Shown here piece by piece: positions 29,660 through 41,865 of a stretch of 64,000 nt of DNA (within the stretch, counting starts at the first letter, position 1; each line of letters starts with the position of its first letter). The position numbers were made by a program, and so were the translations under genes. The notes below the pieces were generated by a model, which was given only the letters and a program-made list of their open reading frames with translations, was not told where the DNA came from and did not search any database. Source of the DNA: Scleromitrula shiraiana (lineage: Eukaryota > Ascomycota > Leotiomycetes > Helotiales > Sclerotiniaceae); assembly GCA_028455995.1 (NCBI GenBank), contig JABELC010000006.1:1550001-1614000 (forward strand), in the 5' to 3' direction.

Positions 29660-29981
29660 AAGATAACACGTTTATGAGGAACGATGAATCACGGACACGT
29701 CTCAACATATGGACACAGCGGCGAGGGGACGAATTCGCTCATTTATGGCTACCATCCTTCACATTCATTGAGTAGGACTGCCTTTGTATTAAAGTATACT
29801 AAAATAACATATGGGAGCGAGGAGTTTGGGGAACAAGCATAAGGAGTTTAAGGGCAGTCCACTCCAATTTTGTTGTAACAAGTTTGTATGAAAATTATAT
29901 CAACATTCAAATGATTATGTGTCATATATACATTATTTTTGTTCTGCTCACATGGGACCATCTAAATTATATACATCCATC
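29660..29981. other. Convergent spacer, PRELI gene / S10 carboxypeptidase
   Basis: 322 bp holding both 3' UTRs. No gene is seen. Confidence 0.7.
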
Positions 29982-31917
29982 TTATCTAACCCTCTTAATT
30001 GGTGGTGCAGTACCGTTACCAAGACCACTAACCACCTGAGGAACATGAGGCTGGGTCGTGAAAGGTACAGTACTTGAGAGGGAATCAATTCTACCTAACA
30101 AGTACTCCACAGTTCTGTATGAAGCAGATGGTTGATATTGCGGAATCACTAAATGCCAATTAGTATTAAACAAAATAATTTATCGAGTATATGACTTACT
30201 ATGACCACTGAGATCAACATAAACGAATGTAAGGTTTCGTTCTGTGTGAGTTGTTCCCAATACACCAGATGCTGCCATGGTGGAGAGACTGAGATCGGTG
30301 TGATATGGAACATAGAATGGATCGCTAGGTTTGGTTTGGAAACCTTGAGCGCCGTTCCAGGTCATGTTTTGGATCATCAGAAGAGTACCGTTGGCAATGA
30401 GAACCATGTCGAGTGCCTATTCCCGGTTAGTTCAACTGCATATTTCAATGGTGGCTGTGTTCACTTACTCCGTGTCCGATAACAGTTCTCTTGCTGCGCT
30501 CAATGACACCAGGGAGAACACTGAGACCAGATGGTAAACTGTTGTCACGGTGTGGGAAAACATTGGTATCGGTACATTCCTCCCAATTGATCTGTGGTGC
30601 ATTAATTGCCTTTTGCACATCGGTTCTGTTGAAGTAGACAGAAGCGCCTTCTGGTAGGTAGCCAATCGATCCTGGGAAACCAAGAACATCCCAAAGTTCT
30701 GGGCACGTGGTCGCAACTTGGTAAATGTCCCAACATGGGTTGACGTTGAAGACTTCGTTGTAGATGAGATCGAATACGTCGCATTCATCGGTTGTGCTAA
30801 GTCCATCTTTGTGGGTACCAGGTAGAGCAGCTGGGAAAGGTCCTGGTGGTGGGTACGTCAAGTATGTCTCAAGGTAGTCGGTGTAGCCACAAGAATCCGA
30901 AGTGTTATGAAGTTGGGCCTTGAAGGTGTCGTTGAAAGGGAAAAGACCACCCCAGTAATCAACAAATTGAACAGCTGGAATCTGTTCCTGTATAACATCC
31001 CACGAAGTAGAGGGGTCATAAATCATAGTGGCTTCTAAATTGTAATACTTATTTCGTCAGCTTACATTTTTATCCTTAATATATTTAAAATACTCACAGT
31101 AGTATCGTTCTTATTGAGCATAGCATCTGCAATATATGGAACGTAGTATCCAGCATAAGATTCACCAGTAATGAAGACCTTTCGGCCTTGTAAGTCGAAA
31201 GTGTCCACGAAATTCTCCCAGAATCCTAGGAATTGTGCCGCTACGTCATATTCATTTTCGGCGGTAGGAATTCCCTGAGAGAAACCTGTACCGATAGGTT
31301 GTTCAACCCAGACGACATTTGTAAGGTTAACCCAAGTATATGGATTTGGAACTGGACGATATGTTCCATATTGCCAAATGAAAGGTCCGTTTTCTTGTAA
31401 GAGACCTTCCAATGAGGAACAACCAGGCTGATATAAAGTTTAGTCCGAATTCACTGATTTGCGGTTAGAATCGCAACTTACACCTCCGTTTAACCAGATG
31501 AGAATCTCATCAGATGCTAGTTCATTCTTAGATGGGTAAAACCAAAAGTACAATTCACTTGTCTCATTGGCAGCTTTCGAGATAGGCATTAAACCAGCAT
31601 ACGATTCTCCAACATCAAAGTCGACATCAGGAATAGCAGATCCGTTTACGCTATATTCTAGGTTTGTGAGCAATTGATATCTTAATACTTCACAGCATAT
31701 TAAAAATCTGGGAGAACTTACTAGCAGTGGAATTTGTAAGATACTGGAAAGAGCAATCTCTTTTTTGATGTGGTAACATCTTCGAAGACATATCTCTCGC
31801 CTTATGAGCATGTTTATCCTTCTTCCCAACATGCTTCAAACTTCTTCCCGAATGATGAGCAGCTTCAACAATACCACCTGCGATTGCAAGGGCAGAAACA
31901 CAAGTTGAGAAACGCAT
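29982..31917 (-). CDS. Secreted serine carboxypeptidase (peptidase family S10)
   Basis: Predicted to trim C-terminal residues from peptides outside the cell or in the secretory/vacuolar route. Six exons: 31917-31722, 31687-31482, 31427-31098, 31047-30469, 30416-30200 and 30148-29982, 1695 nt, 564 residues. A signal peptide is visible (MRFSTCVSALAIAGGIVEA) followed by a basic His/Lys-rich segment that may be a propeptide. The S10 marks are all present: WLNGGPGCSS across the exon 2/3 junction, GESYAGYY with Ser224, GHGALD with Asp440, and LSGHMIPQYQP with His509. Many N-x-S/T sites (NDTT, NRT, NGT) suggest glycosylation. The C-terminus (GTAPPIKRVR) has no GPI-like tail. It is an active-looking enzyme next to two decaying genes. 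The catalytic class is certain; the substrate is not. Confidence 0.94.
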
Positions 31918-33372
31918 ATTGTCTAGTCAATCGGAATCTTAGGAATCTCCAAATTGAATCAAAAAGGATTGAGAAATCAGGAAAGCTTTTGGATGCGGGG
32001 GTTGTGCGACATCTTTATTGTCCAAAGAAAATGGAGCTTGGAGCTCTAGTCCATGTTTACTTTACCGCAATTCGGTATGGACATGATGATGATGATGATG
32101 ATGACGAAGTGCAGAAGGTATCCTTGTCAAATACAATTCACTGAGAGAGTCAAATACTTTCAACCAATCTTTCCGCGTGCCTGACGGATGTTCGGATTGG
32201 ATAGGAAGGGCAGTTTTATGTCAGGGGTCAGATCGGGCAAGGCGATATCCATGAATATCAAAGTAAAAAATCATAAGCTGGCTTGTGGCTGTTATCGTAT
32301 TGTTGTGGATGCTAGCTATACCGATACCTACAGTACCCGTTTTTGATAGACGAAAATGTATCGCTTCTAGCATTAGCTTTTCCAACGATCTTGCCTCTCA
32401 ATTTTTACCTGCCTCTTTTGGTGTAGTGGCGATCTCCCACTTATACAAGTGAATTCGTAAGAACCTTGGAGAGAAAGATATCGTTGATATCAGTAGATAA
32501 TTATGAATTAAATTGAATATTAATTGTCAAAAAAAAAAGAGAGAGATAAGGATCATTTGAGGGGTTAGAGGCTACATGACTTTCCGTTATACTATTTATT
32601 CCCTCTTCAAAACTACTTCATCTTTCCTATTGAACCCTCAAATATCTACACCGGAAAACATGAATCGAAGGTCTAAATCATCTGAAATACAGTGAAAAAA
32701 AAAAGCACAGTGTATCTTCTGCACCCAGCTCCTGATAAGCTTTATCGTCACCTCTGGGACCTCCACCACTTCTCTTCGGCAAATAGCGGCGAATATACCT
32801 TCACCCCGCTGATACAATACACCTTCTATCTTCAGATGAAGACGTAAATTTTATATTAATATCACACTCACTTCATGACTTCATGACTTCATCACACCAT
32901 CATATCCATAACACCCTCAAATTTCATGAGGTTTTTTTTTAAAGAGGTTGGGGGATTGCGAATTCTACTTCTATTTTGTTTGAGTTGTATTATGTTATAT
33001 TATTATGAGAGGTTTTCTCCTACTGAAAGCAAACGGATAAGTATTCATTTTAGATGGTGGTTGCAACGAAAGTTTTGGATTTAAGTGTGCAATGTCATGG
33101 GTGTATAGATGGCCGTGGCAAACGGAAAAGATCCATTCTCCAAAGGAGTTAACGAACTCTACACGGCAGTGCTTTGGGGATGGCAGGCAGCATGGTGTGA
33201 AACAGTCATTAGATAAAATTATGTGAATAGTAAACTAGTTATTTATTCTAGTATGTTGAGTTGCTGTGATGATTTCTATCTAATTCAACAGCAACTAATT
33301 CTTGCTAAAACTGATTCACATGTATCTCCCCTCATGATATAATATATAAGTAGCAAACAATCTTAAACCATA
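31918..33372. other. Intergenic region, S10 gene / SDR gene
   Basis: About 1.45 kb, promoter side of the S10 gene and 3' side of the SDR gene. A (GAT)n run lies near 32083-32105. No supported gene. Confidence 0.65.
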
Positions 33373-34807
33373 TCATTTTCCAAGATGAATACCGCCATCA
33401 ATAATAGAATTTATCCCTGTTGTACTCTCACTTTCCGCCAGACAATATATATGTCTTGCCACTTCCTGCATCTTAACATCAGTAATTGCATTTTATATTG
33501 ACATTGTGACCTAAACCTCAACCAAAATGGGATGGTTATTGGAATGACAAACCTCCACAGTAGCAAGTTTTCCTAGAGGACTCTTCTTCTTCACAGCTTC
33601 TACCTTTGCTTCCGGAAATTGAAGACCCCAGTCCTATACAATGTATTTGTATTAGCGACAGATAGAGATACAAACACAACGTCATTGAGAAACAAATAAA
33701 ATTTCCATCATTTCTTAAAATGAGAAGAGCGCAGAACCTACAGTGAGCATTAATCCTGGCGAGACAGAGTTGACCCGGATTGATGAAGTCACCGCCAACG
33801 ATTTCATAAGATGTATTTGTGCAGCTTTTGTAACTGAGTATGCCTATACTGTCTATTAGTAGTCATGTTCCAAAGACGAATTTCTGCATGAGAAAATCGA
33901 AATACCATACCATTGAACTCCCACTCGGTTTAACACCCCTATCTCCAACACAGTCAGCCAAACAGTCTTCAATCCCCAATCTCGACTCCTCACCATCCGC
34001 GCTCCAGAACCAAAACCGGCCATAAACAATATAACGCAAAGAATGGAAAGAACTCACGCAATACTAGCCGTACTAACAAAACATCCATCCGACTCCTCCA
34101 AGTACGATTTAGCCGCATGAAACAACCACAAATGTGACTTCACATTCATATTATAACACCGATCCCAATCCTCCTCATCCAAATTATCATCCAGATCATG
34201 AAAATTGCGGATTTTGGTCCAGCCGTGATTCGATACCACTTTTGAAGTTTGAGATTTAGCTTCTATGATCTTTCTTGCAGTGGATTTTGGATTTGGGAGA
34301 ATTATAGCAAGAGAAAGTAAGGAAAAGAAAAAAAACACACCAACATCCAACCTCCCCATCTTCTCCACACTTTCCCTAATCAGGCGATCCACTTCCTCCC
34401 GACGCGACATGTCCGCTTGGATGGCTATATATCTCTCCCTTCCCACTCCCGTCTTGGGATCTATATCATTATTTTTCGAGACGCCGTTCTTTTCTCTCAA
34501 TTCTTTGACTAGTGATTCTGCTTTGTCGGGGGAATTGCAGTAGTTTATTATTACTCGGATGTGGTGGGAGGCGAAGAGGCGGGCGGTGGCGGCGCCGACT
34601 GGTGGGTGGGATGGGGTGTGTTAGTTTTGTTTGTGTTGTGATGTTTGTTTGTTGGGGAGGGGGTGGGGGGATGGGATGTGCTAAGTGCTAAGTGGTAAGT
34701 ATGGATGGGACTTTAAGTGATGATGAGTATTGAATCTAATATGTTTACTTACGACCAGCTGAGGATGCGGTGATTAGGGCTACGGATGTGGGGATTAGGG
34801 GTGGCAT
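33373..34807 (-). CDS. Short-chain dehydrogenase/reductase (classical SDR)
   Basis: NAD(P)-dependent oxidoreductase of unknown substrate. Seven exons: 34807-34753, 34598-34341, 34238-34058, 33938-33911, 33843-33742, 33633-33553 and 33471-33373, 804 nt, 267 residues, the classical SDR length. The cofactor loop reads TASSAGLG (first Gly of TGxxxGxG replaced by Ala), the NNAG position reads SNHG, and the catalytic set is Ser in STASIAG, Tyr and Lys in YSVTK. The end (TTGINSIIDGGIHLGK) matches the usual SDR C-terminus. Exon 4 is a 28-nt microexon that carries the loop between the catalytic Ser and Tyr. No signal peptide or membrane segment is seen. The gene neighbours a dead GH3 gene and there is no biosynthetic cluster around it, so no pathway is suggested. 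Confidence 0.9.
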
Positions 34808-35242
34808 ATTTAAAATATTGATTCTTTATATAATAGATATGCCAAAAGAAAGTGTGTATTACTTGAATATGTTGTTTTTTTGGAATAGGGATAGACCGAA
34901 TATGTTTACGGTTGGAAAATTGAGCAAGTTGGAGTGTGGAGTGCTATGAATTACCCCGCGCTCGTGGATGTTACATGGGTATATTGCCCCACCTTCAACT
35001 TAGCCGTTGAGATTTTAAATGTTCATTCAGTTCGCATACAATCTAATCATGTACGATCCCATATCTGTATTATATACAGATACTTAAAACAATCTATCCA
35101 AAAAGACTTTATATGCTAAATGCTAATACGCAATATATATTAGATCATTAGAATCTTCCATCCGACACACTTCATAATACATAAACCAACCAACCATTCA
35201 TTCATTTACTCATAACCCCATCATCCCATCCATACCAACCCA
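34808..35242. other. Spacer, SDR promoter / GH3 pseudogene 3' flank
   Basis: 435 bp, AT-rich, with no gene. Confidence 0.6.
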
Positions 35243-37986
35243 TTAAACCACAAACTCCCCCTCAACCCTCAAATCCCTCAAAGAAAACCCACCATAACCT
35301 CAAACTTCCTACTCGGAACCCTCCACTCTTGAGCCCCGGTATCCCAAATACTAATATCCCTCCTCATCAACTCAAACTGCACTGATTTCTTCTCTCCCTT
35401 CTCTAATTGCACTTTCTCAAATCCCCTCAGTTGTTTTACTGGTGTTCCAGTGACGCCTTCATCTTCGGAGATTTTAACATAGAGTTGGGGAACTGCTGCT
35501 CCGGTTACGTTTTCCGTGTTACTGACTTCCACCCCAACTTTATAAACCACTGTCCAGAAATCTGGGTTTTCACCCGGAGTAGTCTGGTTGTTTGTTATGG
35601 GGGCTGGGAAACTCGATAGAGTGGTGTTGGATGTAGGGGTGATGGGGAGAGATGAGGAAGAGATATTGAACGTGGTGTAACTGAGACCGAAACCGAATTC
35701 GTAGAGAACGGATAGATTGTGGTAGTTGAAGTAACGGTAGTCGATTAGGAGACGCTCGGTGAAGTCGGATTGCCAGGCGTTGGGGGATGTGGAGTTTACG
35801 GATGTATTTATGGGGGCGAAGGAGTAATCGGAGCTGTTATGAGCGATTGTATAGGGGAGATGACTCTGAGGAGAGGATGGTGTTAGTAAGTGTTTAAGTT
35901 TTGCAGCGGGCTGGAATGAGTTGAGGATACGAGTAGGAAAGATAAAGTAAGTAGAATCAAACATACCCAGAAGGATTATAATCTCCCTAGAGAACATCAA
36001 CCAAATTATCTCCAATAATCTCTCCTGGTAAATGCGTAGCCAAAATTGCAGTAACATTGTCTAGATTTGCCCATGGCATGACGTTAAGTCCGGTAGCCTG
36101 TGTAATAACAACCGTATTTCTACAACTGGCAGCCACCTGCTCAACTACTTCATTACCGTTCCAATCTACATGCAATGTAGTTCGATCCTCGCCCTCTTCT
36201 CCCCATGTCTTAAGGAACACAAGACACACATCTGGCTCGGATAGATAATCGAGGAGAATTCAACATCAGAAGTTATTAGTTGCGTATTGTTCAGAATATA
36301 TTGAACCATCGAATTATCCTTAGCCACACGAGCTTTGATAGCTTCGAGTGGACTTACAAGTCGACTAAATCGTCTAGAACCAGATCCATCTCCTGCAGAC
36401 AAACATCCATATTCACAATTTGTTTCGTGATGATAATGTCCCGTAGAAAGATCACCAGCTGCGGTCCCAAATATTCCAATGCGCGCAGGCTTTTGAAGGG
36501 GAAGTGCAGAGTTTGTATTTTTAAGGACAGACCCTGCTGCACCGAGTTCTCGAACCAAAGAGCTGTAATTTCCTCGTACATCGCGCGAGGTTGTTCCTCC
36601 TACAAATTCGGTCCAATTTTGTTGTCAAGCAGACGGGGAGTTGAAATTGTTTAATTGAGGATAGGCACCCATTAAGGAGTCGATGAGTGAGAAATCTTGA
36701 TCCTGTCCCAAAAAAATAAGGAGCCATTACGCGAAGAACCATATCATTAAGACGATCTTCAGTAACCGAACCTTTATCAACGGCGACTGTAAGATTGGCG
36801 CCGAAGTATGTTGGAATTCCGGGGGCGATTGGATCCCACCATTCGGCTCCTGGCATTGTCATATCGAGTCCTGCGTTAACGGAGGCTATATCCGCATTAG
36901 TACCCATCCAATCAGAAATGACAAATCCTTGGAACCCGAGCTCTGTTTTTAATAGACCATTCAGGAGCTTAGAATTTTGACATGAGTAGGAGGAATTGAC
37001 TCGGTTGTAGGCGCACATGACATTAGCAACTCCTGAACGAACAGCATTGTAGAATGGCCAAAGATACAACTCGTGCAACGTTCCATCTTCTAAATTACAA
37101 GAAACAGACATTTGTTGAGTATCGTTGGGATACCAATTGGCAGTGAAGATATCCGCCGTGTTTCTTTGAGTCTCCTATTCATAAGCGAGGAAATGCTTTG
37201 CACTAGCCTGAACACCCATGGATTGAACACCTGCAATCGTCTCTGCGATGGCAATACCGGTTAGATAAGGGTCTGGAGAGAACCTTTCCCAGTTTCTTCC
37301 GGCCATCGCGCCTCCTCTTAGAGGACCTGCAACGGGTCCCAGAAAAACGTGGGCACCCTTATCTCGGAATTCCGCTCCCAAGTATTTACCTCGGGTGTTG
37401 ATAAGGTTACGATCAAATGATGCAGCTGAAGTCAGACCGGCAGGGAATATCGTAACATAGTCAGCTTGTCGTAAGGAAAGTGGTCCATTTTGCAAACAGA
37501 GCCCCTTAAATCCCACACGAGGAATGAGTGCGATGTTACTAGAGACCAAGTGAGCCAAAACTATTACTATGACTCTATGAAGGAGTATTGAGGTTCGTAC
37601 CCAACACAGGGTCCATTAGCTCCAGTCAATAACACAGCCTTTTATTCTAATGTTAGATTGTCTAAGAAAGTATTTGCTTTGACTAATGTAGCCCTCCACC
37701 CAGTTCCTTGCATTTGAGCTAAAAAGCACCAATGTTAGCATTTTCTGGTGCCAATATAAGAGACTCGTGTTTTGGAATGTAGTTGGTGACATTATTTTTC
37801 TACACGAATGCTCTGCAAAGCACAAGATTTGAGAGCTTGTTGAAGGTGGTGTAGAAGATAGAGAGCAAACTTACGAGTAGGGTAGACTGGGGGGGAAGTC
37901 TCAAATATAGAATGATCCCATGATTGTCCATTAACAGCGGCTATACAGCCAGCAAGGACAGGAAATAAGTCTCATAGGGGAGCCAT
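35243..37986 (-). pseudogene. GH3 beta-glucosidase pseudogene
   Basis: Remains of a secreted family-3 beta-glucosidase. Exon traces with intact splice sites: 37986-37875, 37718-37601, 37538-35967 and 35863-35243. The start is followed by a short hydrophobic signal-like segment (LFPVLAGCIAAVNG). GH3 landmarks include GPVAGPLRGGAMAGRNWE, KHFLAYE, FVISDWMGT (Asp is the expected nucleophile), KNTNSALPL, FLKTWGEEGEDR and YEFGFGLSYT. The frame is broken by premature stops at 37972-37974 (TGA), 37642-37644 (TAA), 37175-37177 (TAG), 36625-36627 (TGA) and 35987-35989 (TAG). Single-base frameshifts lie near 36709-36717 (T run on the minus strand), 36233-36239 and 35280-35290. Most stops sit where relatives have Trp or Gln codons, so C-to-T or G-to-A change explains them. 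Splice sites and most of the protein remain readable, so the loss is recent. Confidence 0.92.
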
Positions 37987-39320
37987 TGAAATTATATGTT
38001 GGAGTTAAAGATCTCATCCCCTTGGGTGAAGCTCTTCTGTTCTAAGTCCCATGATGGGAAATCTTCGGTAGTTTTCCGGCCATTCGTACATAAGAAATAT
38101 CCTCCTCTAGAACCAAATACCTGGAAGAAAGCGTCATAAACAATCTCCCATCGCGCATTTGCGGAAAGATTCCTCCAAGGTGGGTGGAGGTGGAGGACAT
38201 ATTCCCACTGTGAAGTTCCCCATGGTGAAAACTATCCGATGTTTACACGAGAAAGGTACTCCGGATCCCACTTTTGCTCAATAAAACATTGGATCGTTAG
38301 TCAATGAATCAAGGAAACTAATAGGTCCCATAACTTATGTACGGAGAGTTGGGGAACTCGTGATAATATAAAAATTCCGGCCTGTGGGGAAGAATTTAAA
38401 GCCGTGTAAAAATTTGCTGCGAATATTAACCTTCTTTTGATCTTAACGAGGCATCTCCTTGACTAAGAGATACCTTCTCAGCATTCGTAATTTTGTAGAT
38501 AGATCAAACTTTTACTTCTATCTTTGACAAACAGAAAAGTAAAATACACCAGATGAAAAATGAGATGTTGCTTTATAGCTCGAGAGAAGTGAACCCAACG
38601 CAGTCTTTCGGTGTGCCCTAAGGTGATTAACCACATGAATAGGATGATCATGTTTGGTTACCCAGGTCGTCCATGTATTGTGTATGTACTGTACCGGTAG
38701 TGGTGTGAGTGGGATGTCTGATGCCGGATATCCATCCATCCCGCTCCATGGTTGACTCCTTCCATGATATTTACGAGTTTAGGTTCCGCATCTTCACTCA
38801 AGGTGATATCGAACTAAGAACTTTCTCTTTTCAAAAATTATGTAACCTCGAACGGCAATGATCTGAGAATTGTTCGAATATTTCAACGACAACCTGGCTT
38901 GAATGGGAATTAGTCAAGGCCTACACAATAACAATTATTAGAAACGGATACAATCATATTTACGTATTGATATGGTTGACGTGCCAGTATGGTGCGCAGA
39001 TTGGATAGAAACATTATTGTAGGTGACAGCAGATGGGATGGTGTGCTCTAAGAGGAAGGGAATTCTGTTGCCTTCCCATTCATGGATACTTGCATATAAT
39101 ATAATTGGTGCCTAATCACCAGTTATTTGAGCCACTCTAGTTCTATGTGGCACTATGGTGCGGCATCAGACCGCATGAGACATGAACACCTAATGTTTAT
39201 ATCTTCAATGTTTTTCTACTCCCATTAACTCTCATTCCAGATTCAATTCTCCTTTGTGATTTCATTCAAGCTCAGATAAATGATATCGATAACGAGATAT
39301 AACTTTGAATCAAAAATACA
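37987..39320. other. Intergenic region, GH3 pseudogene / first 2EXR gene
   Basis: 1.3 kb upstream of both divergent genes. I see no gene. The short minus-strand frame at 38518-38739 lacks family features. Confidence 0.6.
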
Positions 39321-40016
39321 ATGACTTCATTATCTGAATTTCATCTCTTTCCAAACCTTCCCTTCGATATCAGATATCGAATATGGAGAATAATATTGGA
39401 AGAGCCTCGAGCATTTGTTTACCATCGCAAATCACTCCCTAAACATCCAGTAATTCTTGGAGTCAATAGGGAATCTCGTGCTGAAGCCTTGGAATTCAAC
39501 AGTGAAGAACTCAGAGTGATTCCAGGTCACTTCTCCTTCGCACCTGCTAATACCTTACAAAAAATTCTTACCGACAAGCATTTTTTGAACTTTGATCGTG
39601 ATATTTTCATCATCAACAAGATGTATTCTCAAAATGGAGGATTGAGGAAGAATATCCATATCAGGGGCTTAGTCCAACACATCGCCATCTTGGAATCTGA
39701 ATTCCATCGCCCAGACGGTGAAATAGGCTCTTATATTTCAGTGAGGAAATACAAATGGGCCAATTGGTTACGAGATTTGAAATCACTCAAGACGATTATA
39801 ATTCTTCGAAACGACCGGCCAGAAGGTACGCCTGAAACAGCTTTACTTGAAGAGGGTCGTATTTTTCGAATTCAGACGGAAGATGATCCCGTTGATCTTG
39901 AAGTCTTGTTCCAGTTCGATGATAGATGGAAGAATACTTTGATCGGTCGGATTTCTGAGTATAGGAAGGGTTTTAAATGGCCTAAAGTTCAACGGGGGTC
40001 ATTCATGCCAATATGA
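39321..40016 (+). CDS. 2EXR-domain protein
   Basis: Intronless, 231 residues. The N-terminal FHLFPNLPFDIRYRIWRI followed by ILGVNRESRAEAL is the hallmark of the fungal 2EXR domain (F-x-F-P-x-L-P, then R-x-x-I-W, then a VNRESR/CRESR word). This domain family is greatly expanded in filamentous ascomycetes and its molecular role is unknown. The middle (FNFDRDIFII-type stretch, LVQHIAI, LRDLKSLKTIIIL) continues the family pattern. No signal peptide or membrane segment is present. A paralogue, broken by one stop, lies 727 bp downstream on the same strand. Confidence 0.88.
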   Translation: MTSLSEFHLFPNLPFDIRYRIWRIILEEPRAFVYHRKSLPKHPVILGVNRESRAEALEFNSEELRVIPGHFSFAPANTLQKILTDKHFLNFDRDIFIINKMYSQNGGLRKNIHIRGLVQHIAILESEFHRPDGEIGSYISVRKYKWANWLRDLKSLKTIIILRNDRPEGTPETALLEEGRIFRIQTEDDPVDLEVLFQFDDRWKNTLIGRISEYRKGFKWPKVQRGSFMPI

Positions 40017-40743
40017 GATCATGTACCTTCCAGAATGGAAGGAGTTTTGGAAGGCATCACGGGGACACTCTTTATTTCACTTTCAGTCGACGGTGCATTA
40101 ATCATAAGGTTTCCTCTTTAAGATATAGATGGGAAAGTTATGGAAAAGGAAATCTTAATTATTAATATCATGGCCTCCCATATGATATATAGAAATTAAA
40201 CAATGTCACATGGACGGAAAGTTTTCAAGGTAAAACAATGTGGTATTGAGTCTTATATAGAAGGAAGGTACGGCTAACATATTTTAATCTCAATTCTAGA
40301 CTCCAAACGTCCTACTCCTACTCCTACTCCTACTCCTACTCCTACTCCTACTCCTACTCCTGCTCTTTCCACTCTAAAGATCTCAACCATTTCACTTTTA
40401 AAATCATTATAATCTTTTACTTAACGACAATCAACATCCAACAAACAATCATCTATCCTTCATCTTTGAATATTCAACATCTTCAGATACTCATCATTTT
40501 CAAATAGTCATCATATCTAGATACTCATTATCTTCAAACAATCATCGTATCTAGATACTTATCATCTTCAAATAATCATCATTATCAAATCATCAACTGT
40601 TCTAACTATAAGCTTAGAAAAGATTTTGTAAGTTTTCGACGGTCTTACTTATATTAAGAACCCTCTGACTGATTGTTCAATTCAAGAATACTCTTCCAAA
40701 TCGTTCCTCCGATTTTTCAATCCACAGTACAATACTATGGAAA
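40017..40743. other. Spacer between the two 2EXR genes
   Basis: 727 bp with a (CTACTC)n tract at about 40311-40362 and a set of imperfect AT-rich repeats (ATACTCAT, CATCTTCAAA words) from about 40470 to 40580. No gene. Confidence 0.7.
40311..40362. repeat. (CTACTC)n hexanucleotide repeat
   Basis: About eight tandem 6-nt units upstream of the second 2EXR gene. Non-coding. Confidence 0.85.
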
Positions 40744-41865
40744 ATGAGAATGCTCCCCCCCGAACGAACTTTTACTCTAATCCCAAAGCTACCACCTGAA
40801 ATTCAGTTGATGATTTGGGAACTCTGTTTACCTCCACCGCGGATTATTCATTTACAAAAATGCAAACTAGCTAGAGATCCTGATCCACATTGGTGGAGGT
40901 CTGTAAGGTCTGACAAAGCAATGGAAGACCTTGATAACCCCAAGGACGAATACGATGAAGTTGAAATCAATGCGGAAGATATAGAAAGAATCGAGGGCGA
41001 GCTTGTTCGCCAAGGATTGATGTCGGTTCGGCCATTACGAAGATCGATATACGTATCGGCGTGGGATTGGACTACTGTGGAAAGAACTCGCCCCGAAGTA
41101 CTCTATGGTTTTAAAGCAACTCTCAATACCCCTCCTATCCTCCTAGCATTGAGCTCATATCGTGACTCATCGGAGTTTATATCCAAAATATACTCGCGAA
41201 CTTTCTCCGCACTGGGTGCCTTGCCTCAAACGTGGTTTTCTCATCGGAAAAATATCCTGTATTTGGACGACATTTGAATCATTGGAGATTTAGGTGAAAG
41301 CGGGTTTCCCTCTGTTGAATTCCTTGCTCTACCATGGACGCATTGGCTCTTTGACCGGAAAGATGACAACTACTTCGTGTTGTGCTATCAGCTTTGGACA
41401 CTGCAGAGGCATTGTCCGAATCTGAAAAGATGTATTGTCGTTAGTGAAAGATACAGCAATTCTAGAGCAAATGCGCAATCACCTGGTGATAACCACTTGA
41501 AGTTTATGGATATTTGGATTGATAAGATGGGCGATTGGCGAGTCAATGGCCATCGTATCGATACTGCGGTACATCGATTCAAACATCTACCAGGAGAAAA
41601 ACTAATCAGTGATGAAGCAACGCGGAAGGTGCACGATGCGTGGAAAGAAGACTTCGCACCTTACACTTACAGTCTCCCAGAGTTTGAATACAAAGTGTTC
41701 ACCTCTGTCAGAGAAGAAGAAGAAGAGCTGCTACACGAAGCGTTTGAGTTCGAGAAAAAACACCAGAATGGATGCTGGTGGATCAATCCTCAGGATCATG
41801 ATGACTGCGACTATTTTGCGGGAGCTGATATCGATCCATATTTTAAAGTTCTAACTGACAATTAA
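40744..41865 (+). pseudogene. 2EXR-domain gene interrupted by one in-frame TGA
   Basis: Two open segments lie in the same frame, 40744-41274 and 41278-41865, separated only by TGA at 41275-41277. The first has the 2EXR start (FTLIPKLPPEIQLMIWELCLP) and the second continues directly (GFPSVEFLALPWTHWLF...). Together they would give about 373 residues. No GT..AG intron is visible that removes the stop without harming the frame. An ATG at 40737 in another frame runs into the same coding sequence through a run of seven C, so a small indel near the start is also possible. A shortened 177-residue protein might still be made. I rank recent pseudogene first and sequencing error or true truncation second. 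Confidence 0.75.
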
